Of a stretch of 48,426 bases of DNA, positions 21,149-29,815 are shown piece by piece. The notes beneath the pieces are model-generated. The model saw only the letters and a list, made by a program, of their open reading frames with translations. It did not search any database and was not told where the DNA came from. The translations under genes and the position numbers were made by a program. This DNA is from Candidatus Cloacimonetes bacterium ADurb.Bin211 (GTDB taxonomy: Bacteria; Cloacimonadota; Cloacimonadia; Cloacimonadales; Cloacimonadaceae), in contig MWCN01000049.1 of NCBI GenBank assembly GCA_002070045.1, positions 1 through 48,426 of the forward strand, in the 5' to 3' direction. Position 1 is the first letter of the stretch, and each line of letters opens with the position of its first letter.

Positions 21149-22936
21149 ATGCTTGACCAACTTGTAAAAAAACAGAAAGTTATAATCTATATTGTTGCCA
21201 TTGCCTTTATTATTAGCCTTGGTGCTGGAGGTATTTTCGGTGGAGAAAGAATCATCCAGGCTTTAGGTGGCAATTATATAGGGAAAGTTAATGGAACTAA
21301 GATAACCCCCCAGCAATACAATCTCAAGATTCAAGAAATTAAAGAACGCTATGAATCTCAAGGACAGAGAGTAGATGAAAGCTATATGCCCTATATTCAA
21401 AATACTGCCTGGGAAGAACTGGTCAATGAAATACTATGGCAACAGCAGATAAAAAAGCATCGTATTAAAGTTACAGAAGCTGAAATTAAGAATGCCATAG
21501 AAAACGATATTCCTCAAGAACTGCTGCAAAATGAAAGTCTTCAAACGAACGGTGTCTTTGATAAAAAGAAGTATTTCCAGGCTTTGAATAATAGTCCTCA
21601 GTTTAAGCTGCAGATGTATGAATATATGAAGACCTATTTACCACGGAAAAAACTACAGCAAAAAATAATGAGTGAAGCAAACATTACACTGGACAGCTTG
21701 AAACAGGAATATATTAAAGATAACGATAAAGTCTATGGTAAGGCAATCTGGTTCTCGTATCACAAAGCCGATTCAGTTTATGTGAGCGATGCCGAAATCA
21801 AAAAATATTATGAAGAACATAAAGATACAGAGTTCAAGAAAGGACCTGCGTCCCGGATTAAATATATTACTATCCCTATCCAACCCTCAGAACGTGACTA
21901 CAATGAAGTCAAATTGGAAATAGAGGATATCTATAAAATGGTCAATGCAGAAAACTTCCCTATCATCGCTGAACAATACTCTGAAGATGAAGGTTCAGCA
22001 AAACAGGGTGGTTCTCTGGGCGTATTTGGAAAAGGTCAGATGGTTCCAGAATTTGAGAAAGTGGCTTTCTCTCTTAAACCTGGCGAAATTTCCAAACCTT
22101 TCAAGACAGATTTTGGTTGGCATATTGTTAAATGTGATTCCCTTGGTACCGACCAGATTAAAGCCAGTCATATACTTTTAAAAGTTACCACCTCTGATGA
22201 AACCAAGAGAGAACTCTACGAAAAAGCCAAGCAAGCACGTAAACTTATTGCTAAAAAAGGCATTGATGCTGCGGCTAAAGAACTTAAGCTGGAGGTTATC
22301 ACCAGTGATTGGCTGCCTCATGATACGGAACAAATGCCAGGGATAGGTCAGCATGGTGGCTTATATCAATTTATGGTCAAGAAAAAACCTGGAAAGGTCT
22401 CTGATGTCTTCCAGCTGAATTATCAGGGTAAACCTACCTATCTTGTTGCTCAAGTGATAGAAAATCGCAAATTCTACTATGAGGACTTTAACACTAAAAA
22501 ACTACAGATAAAGTATGAACTGGAGAAACAGAAAAAAATAGCTAAAGTGAAAACTAAGGCAGAAGACTTCATAAAACGAGTCCCTAAAGATAGATACTTT
22601 GATGTAGCAGCTGCTGAAGGATGGGACATTATAGAATTGAATGGGCATAAAAAAGGTTCCCGTTTACCTGCACCAGTAAATGCGACCCTGGAAGAATTTG
22701 ATAAAGCCGCTCTGGCACTAAATACAGGTGAATATTCCAATCTGGTTAACACCAAAGAAGGTCCTTTCATAATCTATGCTGAAAGACGTGAAAAACCTAA
22801 TATGCAAGCATTTACAAAAGAAAAACAAGAAGAGATTAGGAAAAGACTGGAAGAAGCTGCTTTCAATCGCTGGTGGCAACAAATTCGCAAGGAAGCAAAA
22901 ATCATTGATAATCGTTATAAATATGGATATTATTAA
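21149..22936 (+). CDS. membrane-anchored periplasmic peptidyl-prolyl isomerase/chaperone (PpiD/SurA type)
   Basis: A folding helper for outer-membrane and periplasmic proteins. The 595-residue protein has an N-terminal membrane anchor (about residues 11-30, VIIYIVAIAFIISLGAGGIF). A SurA-N/PpiD-like chaperone region opens with IGKVNGTKITPQQYNLKI. A parvulin domain near 265-330 has the signature EDEGSAKQGGSLGVFGKGQM and GEISKPFKTDFGWHIVK. A second, degenerate parvulin-like domain follows from ASHILLKV. The arrangement is that of PpiD. It lies between the lipopolysaccharide exporter and a sugar-phosphate mutase. AGGAG at 21137-21141, upstream of ATG 21149, supports the start. Confidence 0.9.
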   Translation: MLDQLVKKQKVIIYIVAIAFIISLGAGGIFGGERIIQALGGNYIGKVNGTKITPQQYNLKIQEIKERYESQGQRVDESYMPYIQNTAWEELVNEILWQQQIKKHRIKVTEAEIKNAIENDIPQELLQNESLQTNGVFDKKKYFQALNNSPQFKLQMYEYMKTYLPRKKLQQKIMSEANITLDSLKQEYIKDNDKVYGKAIWFSYHKADSVYVSDAEIKKYYEEHKDTEFKKGPASRIKYITIPIQPSERDYNEVKLEIEDIYKMVNAENFPIIAEQYSEDEGSAKQGGSLGVFGKGQMVPEFEKVAFSLKPGEISKPFKTDFGWHIVKCDSLGTDQIKASHILLKVTTSDETKRELYEKAKQARKLIAKKGIDAAAKELKLEVITSDWLPHDTEQMPGIGQHGGLYQFMVKKKPGKVSDVFQLNYQGKPTYLVAQVIENRKFYYEDFNTKKLQIKYELEKQKKIAKVKTKAEDFIKRVPKDRYFDVAAAEGWDIIELNGHKKGSRLPAPVNATLEEFDKAALALNTGEYSNLVNTKEGPFIIYAERREKPNMQAFTKEKQEEIRKRLEEAAFNRWWQQIRKEAKIIDNRYKYGYY

Positions 22937-22942
22937 AGCTCT

Positions 22943-24316
22943 ATGAACAAATTAATGACCGGTGTCAGCGGTGTTCGCGGCATTTTTGGTGAAACTTTAA
23001 ATCCTGAAGTGGCTCTGCAATATGCGAGCCACTTTGGACAATTTATGGCACAAGAAAGCACTAATCCTCCTTCCAGTCATAATTTAAAAATTGTAGTAGG
23101 AAGAGATTCTCGCACCACAGGTAAAGCTATGCTCTATGCAATCTTCAGTGGTTTAATTAGCACCGGATGCGAGGTTATTGATTTAGGCATAGTTCCCACT
23201 CCAACGGTTCTTCTTAATGTAAAAAAACATTCTGCTCAGGGTGGAATAAGCATAACTGCATCTCATAATCCTCCTCAATGGAATGCAATGAAATTTGTTG
23301 ATGGAGATGGAATGTTTCTATCTCCAGAAAAAGCTTTCCGCTTTCTTGATTCAATTAAAGAAGAAATTAGGTGGAATAACTGGCAAAATATAGGAACCGT
23401 AACTGAAGATCACGAAGCTATTAATTATCATATTCAAAGAATCCTGAATATACCTTATCTAAATATTGAGAAAATCCGTTCCAATAAATTTAAGATTGTG
23501 CTTGATTCAGTAAATGGGGCTGGAGGCCTGGCTTCTCCTTTATTACTAAAAGCTCTTGGCTGTGAAGTAATAGAAATAAATTCAGAACCTACTGGAGTTT
23601 TTGCTCACACTCCAGAACCTCTAAATGAGAATCTTCATCAGCTGGAAGAAGCTGTAAAATTTCATAATGCAGACCTTGGTTTTGCTACTGACCCAGATGT
23701 AGACCGTTTAGCGCTCGTTGATGAGACAGGACATTGCATTGGAGAAGAATATTCAGTAGCATTAGCAGAACTTTTTGTTCTTCCCAAAAAGCCTGGAGAT
23801 ATAGTAGTTAATCTTTCCAGTTCAATGCTTTCTGATTATATTGCTCAAAAATATGGAGTTAAAGTACATCGCACTAAAGTAGGTGAAATTTATGTGGGTA
23901 AGAAGATGCAGGAACTTCATTCTCCTATTGGAGGTGAAGGAAATGGTGGTATCATCTGTCCTGAAGTGAATTACACTCGTGATGCCCTGACTGGTATGGC
24001 TTTAATTCTGGCACTTCTGGCTGAAACAAACCAGAAGCTATCAGAGATTGTAAATTCACTACCTCGCTATTATATTGCTAAAGCCAAGATAGAATTACCC
24101 TTAGAAAAAATTGATACAGCTATGAAAACGCTTCCATCTTTACTCACTAATTATGAACTGGATTTTCAAGATGGCGTGAAAGCTATTGCTTCAGACCACT
24201 GGATTCATATTAGAAAAAGCGGGACCGAGCCAGTTATACGAGTCTATGCAGAAAGCGATTCTCTTAATTATTCTAACCAACTTTGTCAGGATATTTTAAC
24301 TAAATTAACTTCTTGA
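22943..24316 (+). CDS. glmM: phosphoglucosamine mutase / phosphomannomutase family enzyme
   Basis: Moves phosphate between the 1 and 6 positions of a hexose, most likely glucosamine phosphate on the route to UDP-GlcNAc. In 457 residues the catalytic phosphoserine is S107 in ITASHNPPQWNAMKF. The metal site is DPDVDRLAL (D250, D252, D254), the sugar-specificity loop is GGEGNGGII, and the phosphate-binding loop is RKSGTEPVIRVYAES at the C terminus. The N terminus GVRGIFGE is standard. ITASHNP and overall layout resemble the archaeal-type GlmM subfamily, so phosphomannomutase or phosphoglucomutase activity is possible. It starts 6 bases after the PpiD-like gene and closes the operon. Confidence 0.87.
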   Translation: MNKLMTGVSGVRGIFGETLNPEVALQYASHFGQFMAQESTNPPSSHNLKIVVGRDSRTTGKAMLYAIFSGLISTGCEVIDLGIVPTPTVLLNVKKHSAQGGISITASHNPPQWNAMKFVDGDGMFLSPEKAFRFLDSIKEEIRWNNWQNIGTVTEDHEAINYHIQRILNIPYLNIEKIRSNKFKIVLDSVNGAGGLASPLLLKALGCEVIEINSEPTGVFAHTPEPLNENLHQLEEAVKFHNADLGFATDPDVDRLALVDETGHCIGEEYSVALAELFVLPKKPGDIVVNLSSSMLSDYIAQKYGVKVHRTKVGEIYVGKKMQELHSPIGGEGNGGIICPEVNYTRDALTGMALILALLAETNQKLSEIVNSLPRYYIAKAKIELPLEKIDTAMKTLPSLLTNYELDFQDGVKAIASDHWIHIRKSGTEPVIRVYAESDSLNYSNQLCQDILTKLTS

Positions 24317-24407
24317 GTATTCTCATCCCTTTTATTTAATTATTTCTCTTGAAAATAAATTAAATCTCTTTCTGGATTCCAGATTCTATTTATAGGACAA
24401 AATAGAG

Positions 24408-24434
24408 TTGACCAAAAGCTTATAGATTTTAAAA
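24408..24434 (+). promoter_or_regulatory. promoter of the thiolase-aminotransferase operon
   Basis: TTGACC (24408-24413) and TTAAAA (24429-24434), 15 bases apart, lie just before the strong Shine-Dalgarno AGGAGG (24455-24460) of the thiolase. The -35 differs from consensus by one base. The rest of the 149-bp gap holds nothing recognisable. Confidence 0.45.
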
Positions 24435-24465
24435 TGTAAAAAAATAATATTAACAGGAGGAAACA

Positions 24466-25662
24466 ATGAGAAAGACCGTAGTAGTAAGTGCCAAACGAAC
24501 TGCTATTGGCAATTTTGGAGCTGCTTTCAAAGATGTTTCTGCAGTAGACCTTGGAGTTGCAGTACTAAAAGCTATACTTTCTGAGACGGGAATTCAGGGC
24601 GAACAGATAGATGAAATCATCATAGGTAATGTCTGTGGAGCAGGTTTAGGACAAAATGTAGCTCGTCAAATCTCTATTAAAAGTGGAATTCCGGTAACTG
24701 TTCCTGCCTATACTGTAAATAAGGTTTGTGGTTCCGGAATGAAATCAGTAACTCTGGGTGCTTTAATGATAGGAACAGGAGAAGCAGATATTATCGTTGC
24801 TGGTGGAACGGAAAATATGAGTCAGATACCTTATGCATCTCCAGATACCAGATGGGGTTGTAAAATGGGAAATCGTAATCTGGTAGACTTGATGATTCGT
24901 GATGGCTTAAGCGATATCTTCAATGATTGTCATATGGGTTTAACAGCAGAAAATCTGGCAGAAAAATATAATATAACACGAGAAGAACAAGATATCTTTT
25001 CTGCGCAAAGTCAGAATAGAGCAGAAGCAGCTATAAAATCTGGACGTTTTAAAGATGAGATTGTTCCTATTATTATCCCTCAACGCAAGGGTGAACCTTT
25101 AGTTATTGATACGGATGAAATGCCTCGTCCAGGCGTTACTCCTGAAAATTTATCTAAGCTCCGTCCTGCTTTTAAAGAGGGTGGCACAGTCACTGCGGGA
25201 AATGCTTCCGGAATTAATGATGGAGCCGCTTTGCTTCTTCTTATGAGTGAAGAAAAGGCTAAAGAACTGGGACTCCCTATTATGGCAACTTTAGTTAATT
25301 ATGCTTCCGCTGGTGTTGATCCTGCTTATATGGGATATGGTCCTGTTCCTGCTATAGCTAAAGTGCTAAAAAAATCTGGCTGGAATTTTAACAACATAGA
25401 ATTAATAGAACTCAATGAAGCATTTGCTGCTCAATCTTTAGCCGTTTTCAAGGGTCTGGAAGAAGAAGGGATAGGAAAGATAGACCTCTCCATTACCAAT
25501 GTAAATGGTGGAGCTATTGCTCTGGGACATCCTATTGGCGCAAGCGGAGCCCGCATAATTGTTTCCTTACTATATGAAATGCAAAAAAGAGATGTCCATA
25601 AAGGTCTTGCTGCTCTCTGCATTGGTGGTGGAATGGGCATTGCTTCTTTGTGGGAAAGATAA
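24466..25662 (+). CDS. acetyl-CoA C-acetyltransferase (thiolase)
   Basis: Interconverts acetoacetyl-CoA plus CoA with two acetyl-CoA. At 398 residues it has the full thiolase set: nucleophile C88 in [11 protein letters not shown], the [11 protein letters not shown] loop, H355 in [17 protein letters not shown], and C385 in [15 protein letters not shown] 5 bases before ATG 24466 predicts strong translation. The next gene, a class III aminotransferase, starts 14 bases downstream. If that enzyme makes acetoacetyl-CoA from 3-aminobutyryl-CoA, this thiolase would cleave its product, so the biosynthetic direction is the less likely one here. It corresponds to AtoB/ThlA-type enzymes. Confidence 0.93.
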   Translation: MRKTVVVSAKRTAIGNFGAAFKDVSAVDLGVAVLKAILSETGIQGEQIDEIIIGNVCGAGLGQNVARQISIKSGIPVTVPAYTVNKVCGSGMKSVTLGALMIGTGEADIIVAGGTENMSQIPYASPDTRWGCKMGNRNLVDLMIRDGLSDIFNDCHMGLTAENLAEKYNITREEQDIFSAQSQNRAEAAIKSGRFKDEIVPIIIPQRKGEPLVIDTDEMPRPGVTPENLSKLRPAFKEGGTVTAGNASGINDGAALLLLMSEEKAKELGLPIMATLVNYASAGVDPAYMGYGPVPAIAKVLKKSGWNFNNIELIELNEAFAAQSLAVFKGLEEEGIGKIDLSITNVNGGAIALGHPIGASGARIIVSLLYEMQKRDVHKGLAALCIGGGMGIASLWER

Positions 25663-25676
25663 AAGGAGATAATAAA

Positions 25677-26921
25677 ATGGCAGATAAATTAAAATTAGAT
25701 AAAAGTATGGCTCTCTTTGAGGAATCTCAGAAAGTAGTTCCTGGTGGAGTTGCCGGTATTAGAAGACCCTATAACTTTGTTCCTGGAGAATATCCTATCT
25801 TTTTTGACCACGGTAAAGGTGGACATATTACTGATGTAGATGGTAACGAATACATTGACTATTTATGTGCTTATGGACCCATCATTTTAGGATATCGGGA
25901 AGAAGAAGTAGATAATGCAGTAATTGAACAAATTCGGAATAAAGGTATCTGTTTTTCTCTCACTCAACCAGTTCAAACTCAATTAGCCCAGAAACTTACT
26001 GAAATCATTCCTTGCTGTGAAATGGCAGCTTTTGTTAAAACTGGAAGTGATGCCACTACTATTGCTATAAGAGTGGCTCGGGCTTATACAAATAAGGTAA
26101 AGATTGCTCGTTGTGGATATCACGGCTGGCATGATTGGTGTGTAGAAGTTAAAACTGGAATTCCTGAAAAACTCTATGAAGATATCCTGGAATTCCATTA
26201 CAACGACCTGGATAATCTGGAAGATATCCTGAAAGCCAATGCCAATGATATGGCAGCTATAATTATTACTCCAGTTGGACATCCCTTAGGCAACCCGGTG
26301 GAAATGCCAAAACCTGGTTATCTGGAAGGTGTACGTCAACTGGCAGATAAGTATGGCTGTGTGCTTATTTTTGATGAAATTAGAAGTGGTTTTAGATGCT
26401 CTTTGGGTGGTGCCCAAGAATATTTTGGAGTTACACCTGACCTTGCAACTATAGGAAAAGCTATGGCAAATGGCTATGCTATTGCCGCTCTGGTAGGAAA
26501 GAAAGAAATAATGGATGTGTTAACTAAGGATGTATTCCTATCTTCCACCTTCTTTCCCAATTCTGATGCACAGATAGCAGCCTTAAAGACCATAGAAATT
26601 CTGGAAAGAGATAAAGTTCTGGATACAATTGCGAAAAAAGGAACCAAGTTTGGTGCTGAAGTTCAAAAAGCAGTGGAAGAATCTGCTCTTCCGATTCAAT
26701 TTACTGGTGCTCCCTGGATGCCTTATATAACCTTTAATCGTGACCCAGAAGGTCTTTACAAAAAGCTCCGTAATGAATTCTACACTCAGCTTATTCGTCG
26801 CAGAGTTTTCTTGCAACCTTATCATCATGGTTATATCTGTTATCGTCATACAGATGAAGACCTGGCTTATACCGTTCAAGCTATTAAAGAATCTCTGGAT
26901 GAATTAAAACCACTGGTGTAG
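25677..26921 (+). CDS. kat: class III aminotransferase, probably 3-aminobutyryl-CoA (acyl-CoA beta-) transaminase
   Basis: A pyridoxal-phosphate enzyme of the glutamate-1-semialdehyde aminomutase-like branch, about 414 residues. ATG 25677 is chosen because AAGGAG precedes it by 8 bases; the earlier ATG at 25650 lies inside the thiolase gene. The cofactor lysine is K261 in ATIGKAMANGYAIA, the phosphate-binding segment is KTGSDATTIAIRVAR, and the ring-stacking aspartate is in IFDEIRSGFR. Heme synthesis (true HemL) is unlikely, since no heme genes are near. An acyl-CoA beta-transaminase of this family, replacing the ammonia lyase in lysine fermentation, was described from Candidatus Cloacimonas. 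The thiolase next door makes that assignment attractive, but the substrate is inference. Confidence 0.7.
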   Translation: MADKLKLDKSMALFEESQKVVPGGVAGIRRPYNFVPGEYPIFFDHGKGGHITDVDGNEYIDYLCAYGPIILGYREEEVDNAVIEQIRNKGICFSLTQPVQTQLAQKLTEIIPCCEMAAFVKTGSDATTIAIRVARAYTNKVKIARCGYHGWHDWCVEVKTGIPEKLYEDILEFHYNDLDNLEDILKANANDMAAIIITPVGHPLGNPVEMPKPGYLEGVRQLADKYGCVLIFDEIRSGFRCSLGGAQEYFGVTPDLATIGKAMANGYAIAALVGKKEIMDVLTKDVFLSSTFFPNSDAQIAALKTIEILERDKVLDTIAKKGTKFGAEVQKAVEESALPIQFTGAPWMPYITFNRDPEGLYKKLRNEFYTQLIRRRVFLQPYHHGYICYRHTDEDLAYTVQAIKESLDELKPLV

Positions 26922-26939
26922 TTAATATTGAGAAAAAAT

Positions 26940-26996
26940 GGCGTCCTGGAGGTGGGAATATGGTACATTACTATAAAAATTGCTTCCAGCGACGCC
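26940..26996 (+). terminator. long-range hairpin between the aminotransferase gene and pyrG
   Basis: GGCGTC (26940-26945) pairs with GACGCC (26991-26996). Directly inside, CTGGA (26946-26950) pairs with TCCAG (26985-26989), with one bulged C. The loop is about 34 bases. TTATTTATATA follows, so it may end the thiolase operon. It is also positioned as a leader structure for pyrG (ATG 27018). Confidence 0.5.
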
Positions 26997-27017
26997 TTAT
27001 TTATATATAGAGGATAA

Positions 27018-28634
27018 ATGGCAAAATATATTTTCGTAGTAGGTGGAGTGCTTTCTTCTCTGGGAAAAGGTATCGCTACTGCTTCCATTGGATTATTACT
27101 CAAATCTATGGGCTATAAAGTTGTCCTGCAAAAATTTGACCCCTATTTAAATGTTGACCCGGGCACTATGAGTCCTTTTCAGCATGGTGAAATATTTGTC
27201 ACTGATGATGGAGCAGAAACTGACCTGGACCTGGGACATTATGAACGTTTTACCGATGTATCTTTGACCCGTCATTCCAGTAGTTCTGCTGGTCAAGTAT
27301 ATGAAACAGTTATACAAAACGAAAGAAGAGGTGTTTACCAGGGAAAAACTGTCCAGGTAATACCTCATATAACCGATGAGATAAAACATAGAATCAGAGC
27401 TCTGGAGGCAGATTATGACATCATTATAACGGAAATTGGAGGAACTGTAGGCGATATAGAAAGTTTACCCTTTCTGGAAGCGGTACGTCAACTTAGACTT
27501 GATTTAGGTTATAAAAATACCCTATATATTATGTTAACCTATGTTCCTTACATTAAATCTGCTGGTGAACTGAAGACTAAACCTTCACAGCACAGTGCCT
27601 ACAAGCTTAGAGAAATAGGAATTCAACCTGAAATTTTGCTCTGTCGTTCAGAAAAACCTTTTGGCAAAGAAATATATGATAAGATTGCCCTTTTCACTAA
27701 TGTACCCAGAGAAAATGTCATTAATGCCATAGATGTTAAAAGTGTCTATGAGTGCCCTATCACATTTAAAAATGCTAACTTACACAAACTTATCTGTAAG
27801 CACTTTGAAATTGAATGCAGACCCCTAAATCTTCGTTCCTGGAATAAGTTTTTAACTAACAGTCAAGCCTGTGTGGATAAGGTGACTATAGCTATCTGTG
27901 GGAAATATGTCCGTCATCAGGATGCCTATAAAAGTGTAGAAGAAGCTTTAATCCATTCAGCTGCCTGGCATCGTCTAAAACTGCAAATAAAATGGATAGA
28001 TTCAGAACAAAACTTTAAATCTGCTTTGCTTAATCGTTTACTTCAGGATGTGGATGGTATTTTAATCCCTGGTGGATTTGGCATTCGTGGAATAGAAGGA
28101 AAAATAGCTATTGCTGAATATGCTCGCACTCATAAAATTCCTTATTTTGGTATCTGTCTTGGAATGCAGGTTGCAGTTATTGAATTTGCCCGTCATATCT
28201 GTCATTTAAAAGATGCAGATAGCACCGAGTTTAACCCTAAAACACCTTATCCCGTAATTCATTTGATGGAAGAGCAGCAATATGTGAAAATGGTGGGAGG
28301 AACAATGAGGTTGGGTGCTTATCCTTGTAAATTGAAACGCGGAACCTTAGCTCGTAAAGCTTATGGGAAAGCATTGGTAAGTGAACGTCATCGCCATCGT
28401 TATGAATTTAATAATACTTACAAAGATAAATTGGAGTCTAAAGGGCTTAATTTCAGTGGCTTTTCTCCTGATGGTCAGTTAGTGGAAATTGTAGAATTAC
28501 CTTCTCACCCTTTTTATATTGGAGTGCAGTTCCATCCTGAATTTAAATCTCGCCCTAATAAACCTCATCCACTTTTCCGAGAATTTATTAAAGCTGCTTA
28601 TCAGTTTCATCGTAATCATTCAACTCCTGAATAA
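27018..28634 (+). CDS. pyrG: CTP synthase
   Basis: Amidates UTP to CTP with glutamine and ATP, the last step of pyrimidine nucleotide synthesis. The 538-residue protein has the N-terminal synthase domain (IFVVGGVLSSLGKGIATASI, then FDPYLNVDPGTMSPFQHGEI). A C-terminal class I glutaminase domain has the nucleophile C380 in FGICLGMQ and the catalytic HPE in QFHPEF. GAGGA lies 6 bases before the ATG. It sits between the fermentation pair and the sensor operon with its own leader, so it is probably an independent transcript. No pyrimidine-sensing element is recognised. Confidence 0.97.
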   Translation: MAKYIFVVGGVLSSLGKGIATASIGLLLKSMGYKVVLQKFDPYLNVDPGTMSPFQHGEIFVTDDGAETDLDLGHYERFTDVSLTRHSSSSAGQVYETVIQNERRGVYQGKTVQVIPHITDEIKHRIRALEADYDIIITEIGGTVGDIESLPFLEAVRQLRLDLGYKNTLYIMLTYVPYIKSAGELKTKPSQHSAYKLREIGIQPEILLCRSEKPFGKEIYDKIALFTNVPRENVINAIDVKSVYECPITFKNANLHKLICKHFEIECRPLNLRSWNKFLTNSQACVDKVTIAICGKYVRHQDAYKSVEEALIHSAAWHRLKLQIKWIDSEQNFKSALLNRLLQDVDGILIPGGFGIRGIEGKIAIAEYARTHKIPYFGICLGMQVAVIEFARHICHLKDADSTEFNPKTPYPVIHLMEEQQYVKMVGGTMRLGAYPCKLKRGTLARKAYGKALVSERHRHRYEFNNTYKDKLESKGLNFSGFSPDGQLVEIVELPSHPFYIGVQFHPEFKSRPNKPHPLFREFIKAAYQFHRNHSTPE

Positions 28635-28700
28635 ACCTTACTTTGAAGACTACTGTATAAATTTATCAACATTTTTCTTTATTTTGGTTAATATTAATTC

Positions 28701-28730
28701 TTGACCAATAAGATATACTGCTTATCTTAT
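28701..28730 (+). promoter_or_regulatory. inverted repeat with -35-like box before the binding-protein/phosphatase operon
   Basis: TTGACC (28701-28706) is followed by ATAAGATA (28708-28715) and TATCTTAT (28723-28730), a perfect 8-bp inverted repeat with a 7-base spacer. TTATCT at 28722-28727 could serve as -10 (15-base spacing). If so, an operator overlaps the promoter. A terminator for pyrG is the alternative. Confidence 0.4.
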
Positions 28731-28759
28731 AAATATTATTAAAAGATAAGAGTCTGTCT

Positions 28760-29815
28760 GTGTTATTAAGGCAAATTTCCAGTAGAAGTCATCTATTAAT
28801 TAGAAGCACTATTACTTTGCTAATAGGAATAGTATTAATTTTTGCTGGTTCCTGTTTTAGTGGTGAGAAAAAAGCATCTGCCACAGAAACTACAACTTCT
28901 TTAGAAGAAAAATCCCCTTCATCTCGTCATCTACAAAAAGTTCGTTATACTATGAAATGGCTTCATCAAGCTCAATTTGCTGGTGCTTATATGGCAAAGG
29001 AAAAGGGATTCTTTCAGCAGTATGGACTGGATGTTGAAATACTTCAAGGCGGAGTTGATAATCCTCCATATAAAGCATTAAGTAATGGAAAAACAGAATT
29101 TTGTTGTATGAATCTGATTACCGCCGTAGAAAAGAACAATTCTGCATTCCCCTTAATCAATTTAGCTCAGATATCCCAGAAAAATTCTTCCTGGTTGGTA
29201 GGTAAAAAAACTGCTGGAATCAAGACTCTTCAGGATTTAAATGATAGAGAAGTTGGTGTCTGGAGAAATGAAGCCGGTGACCACATCCGCTATTTTCTAA
29301 ATGATAATGAAATTCAAGCTCACATCATTCCTTTAGATTGGTCTATAAATCTTTTTTTATACGATGCCATTGATATGATGAATGTGATGTCCTATAATGA
29401 ATATCACCGCATCTTGATGGCTGGTGTGGAACCCGAAGAACTGGTTGTTTTTAATCTTTCTGATTATGGTTATGACCTGGTTGATGATGGTATCTACACT
29501 TCAAAAGCTTATTATAGCCAGCATCCACAGCTATGTAAAAACTTCGCCAGAGCTTTAATTGAAGGCTGGATTTATGCTCTTGACCATCCAGATGAGACGG
29601 TTAATGTAGTTGTTCGTTATATGCGTGAAAATCATCTACCCGCAAATTATAATCATCAATCCTGGATGTTAGCTCATATGCGGGAACGAATTCTGGAAAA
29701 TCCTGATAAAGTTGGATATCTTAAGCCAGAAGATTTAATCCTGGCAGAAGAGATTTTAAAGAGAAACGGTAAGCTTACTTATCCTGTTGAATATAAGGAT
29801 TTCTTTCTACAATGA
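28760..29815 (+). CDS. NMT1/THI5-like substrate-binding lipoprotein
   Basis: A 351-residue periplasmic-binding protein of the type that carries thiamine pyrimidine precursors, riboflavin or aromatic sulfonates. Residues 1-31 form a signal peptide with a weak lipobox (AGSC, C32). The mature domain opens with RYTMKWLHQAQFAGAYMAKE, closely matching NMT1-like proteins. Further blocks are KTEFCCMNLITAVE, LNDREVGVWRNEAGD and DAIDMMNVMSYNEYHR. GTG 28760 is the only start that keeps the signal peptide; its Shine-Dalgarno is weak. No permease or ATPase adjoins. Instead the stop overlaps (ATGA) a sensor phosphatase gene, so it may deliver its ligand to that sensor. No TPP riboswitch is seen upstream. 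Confidence 0.85.
   Translation: MLLRQISSRSHLLIRSTITLLIGIVLIFAGSCFSGEKKASATETTTSLEEKSPSSRHLQKVRYTMKWLHQAQFAGAYMAKEKGFFQQYGLDVEILQGGVDNPPYKALSNGKTEFCCMNLITAVEKNNSAFPLINLAQISQKNSSWLVGKKTAGIKTLQDLNDREVGVWRNEAGDHIRYFLNDNEIQAHIIPLDWSINLFLYDAIDMMNVMSYNEYHRILMAGVEPEELVVFNLSDYGYDLVDDGIYTSKAYYSQHPQLCKNFARALIEGWIYALDHPDETVNVVVRYMRENHLPANYNHQSWMLAHMRERILENPDKVGYLKPEDLILAEEILKRNGKLTYPVEYKDFFLQ

Noticed and set aside
25677-26921. hemL (glutamate-1-semialdehyde aminomutase)
   Set aside because: The family resemblance is real, but the gene is coupled to a thiolase and no heme gene is near, so an acyl-CoA transaminase fits better.
28635-28759. A thiamine pyrophosphate riboswitch before the NMT1-like gene
   Set aside because: The conserved CTGAGA and ACCTGAT-type blocks are absent from the leader, and there is no room for the fold.
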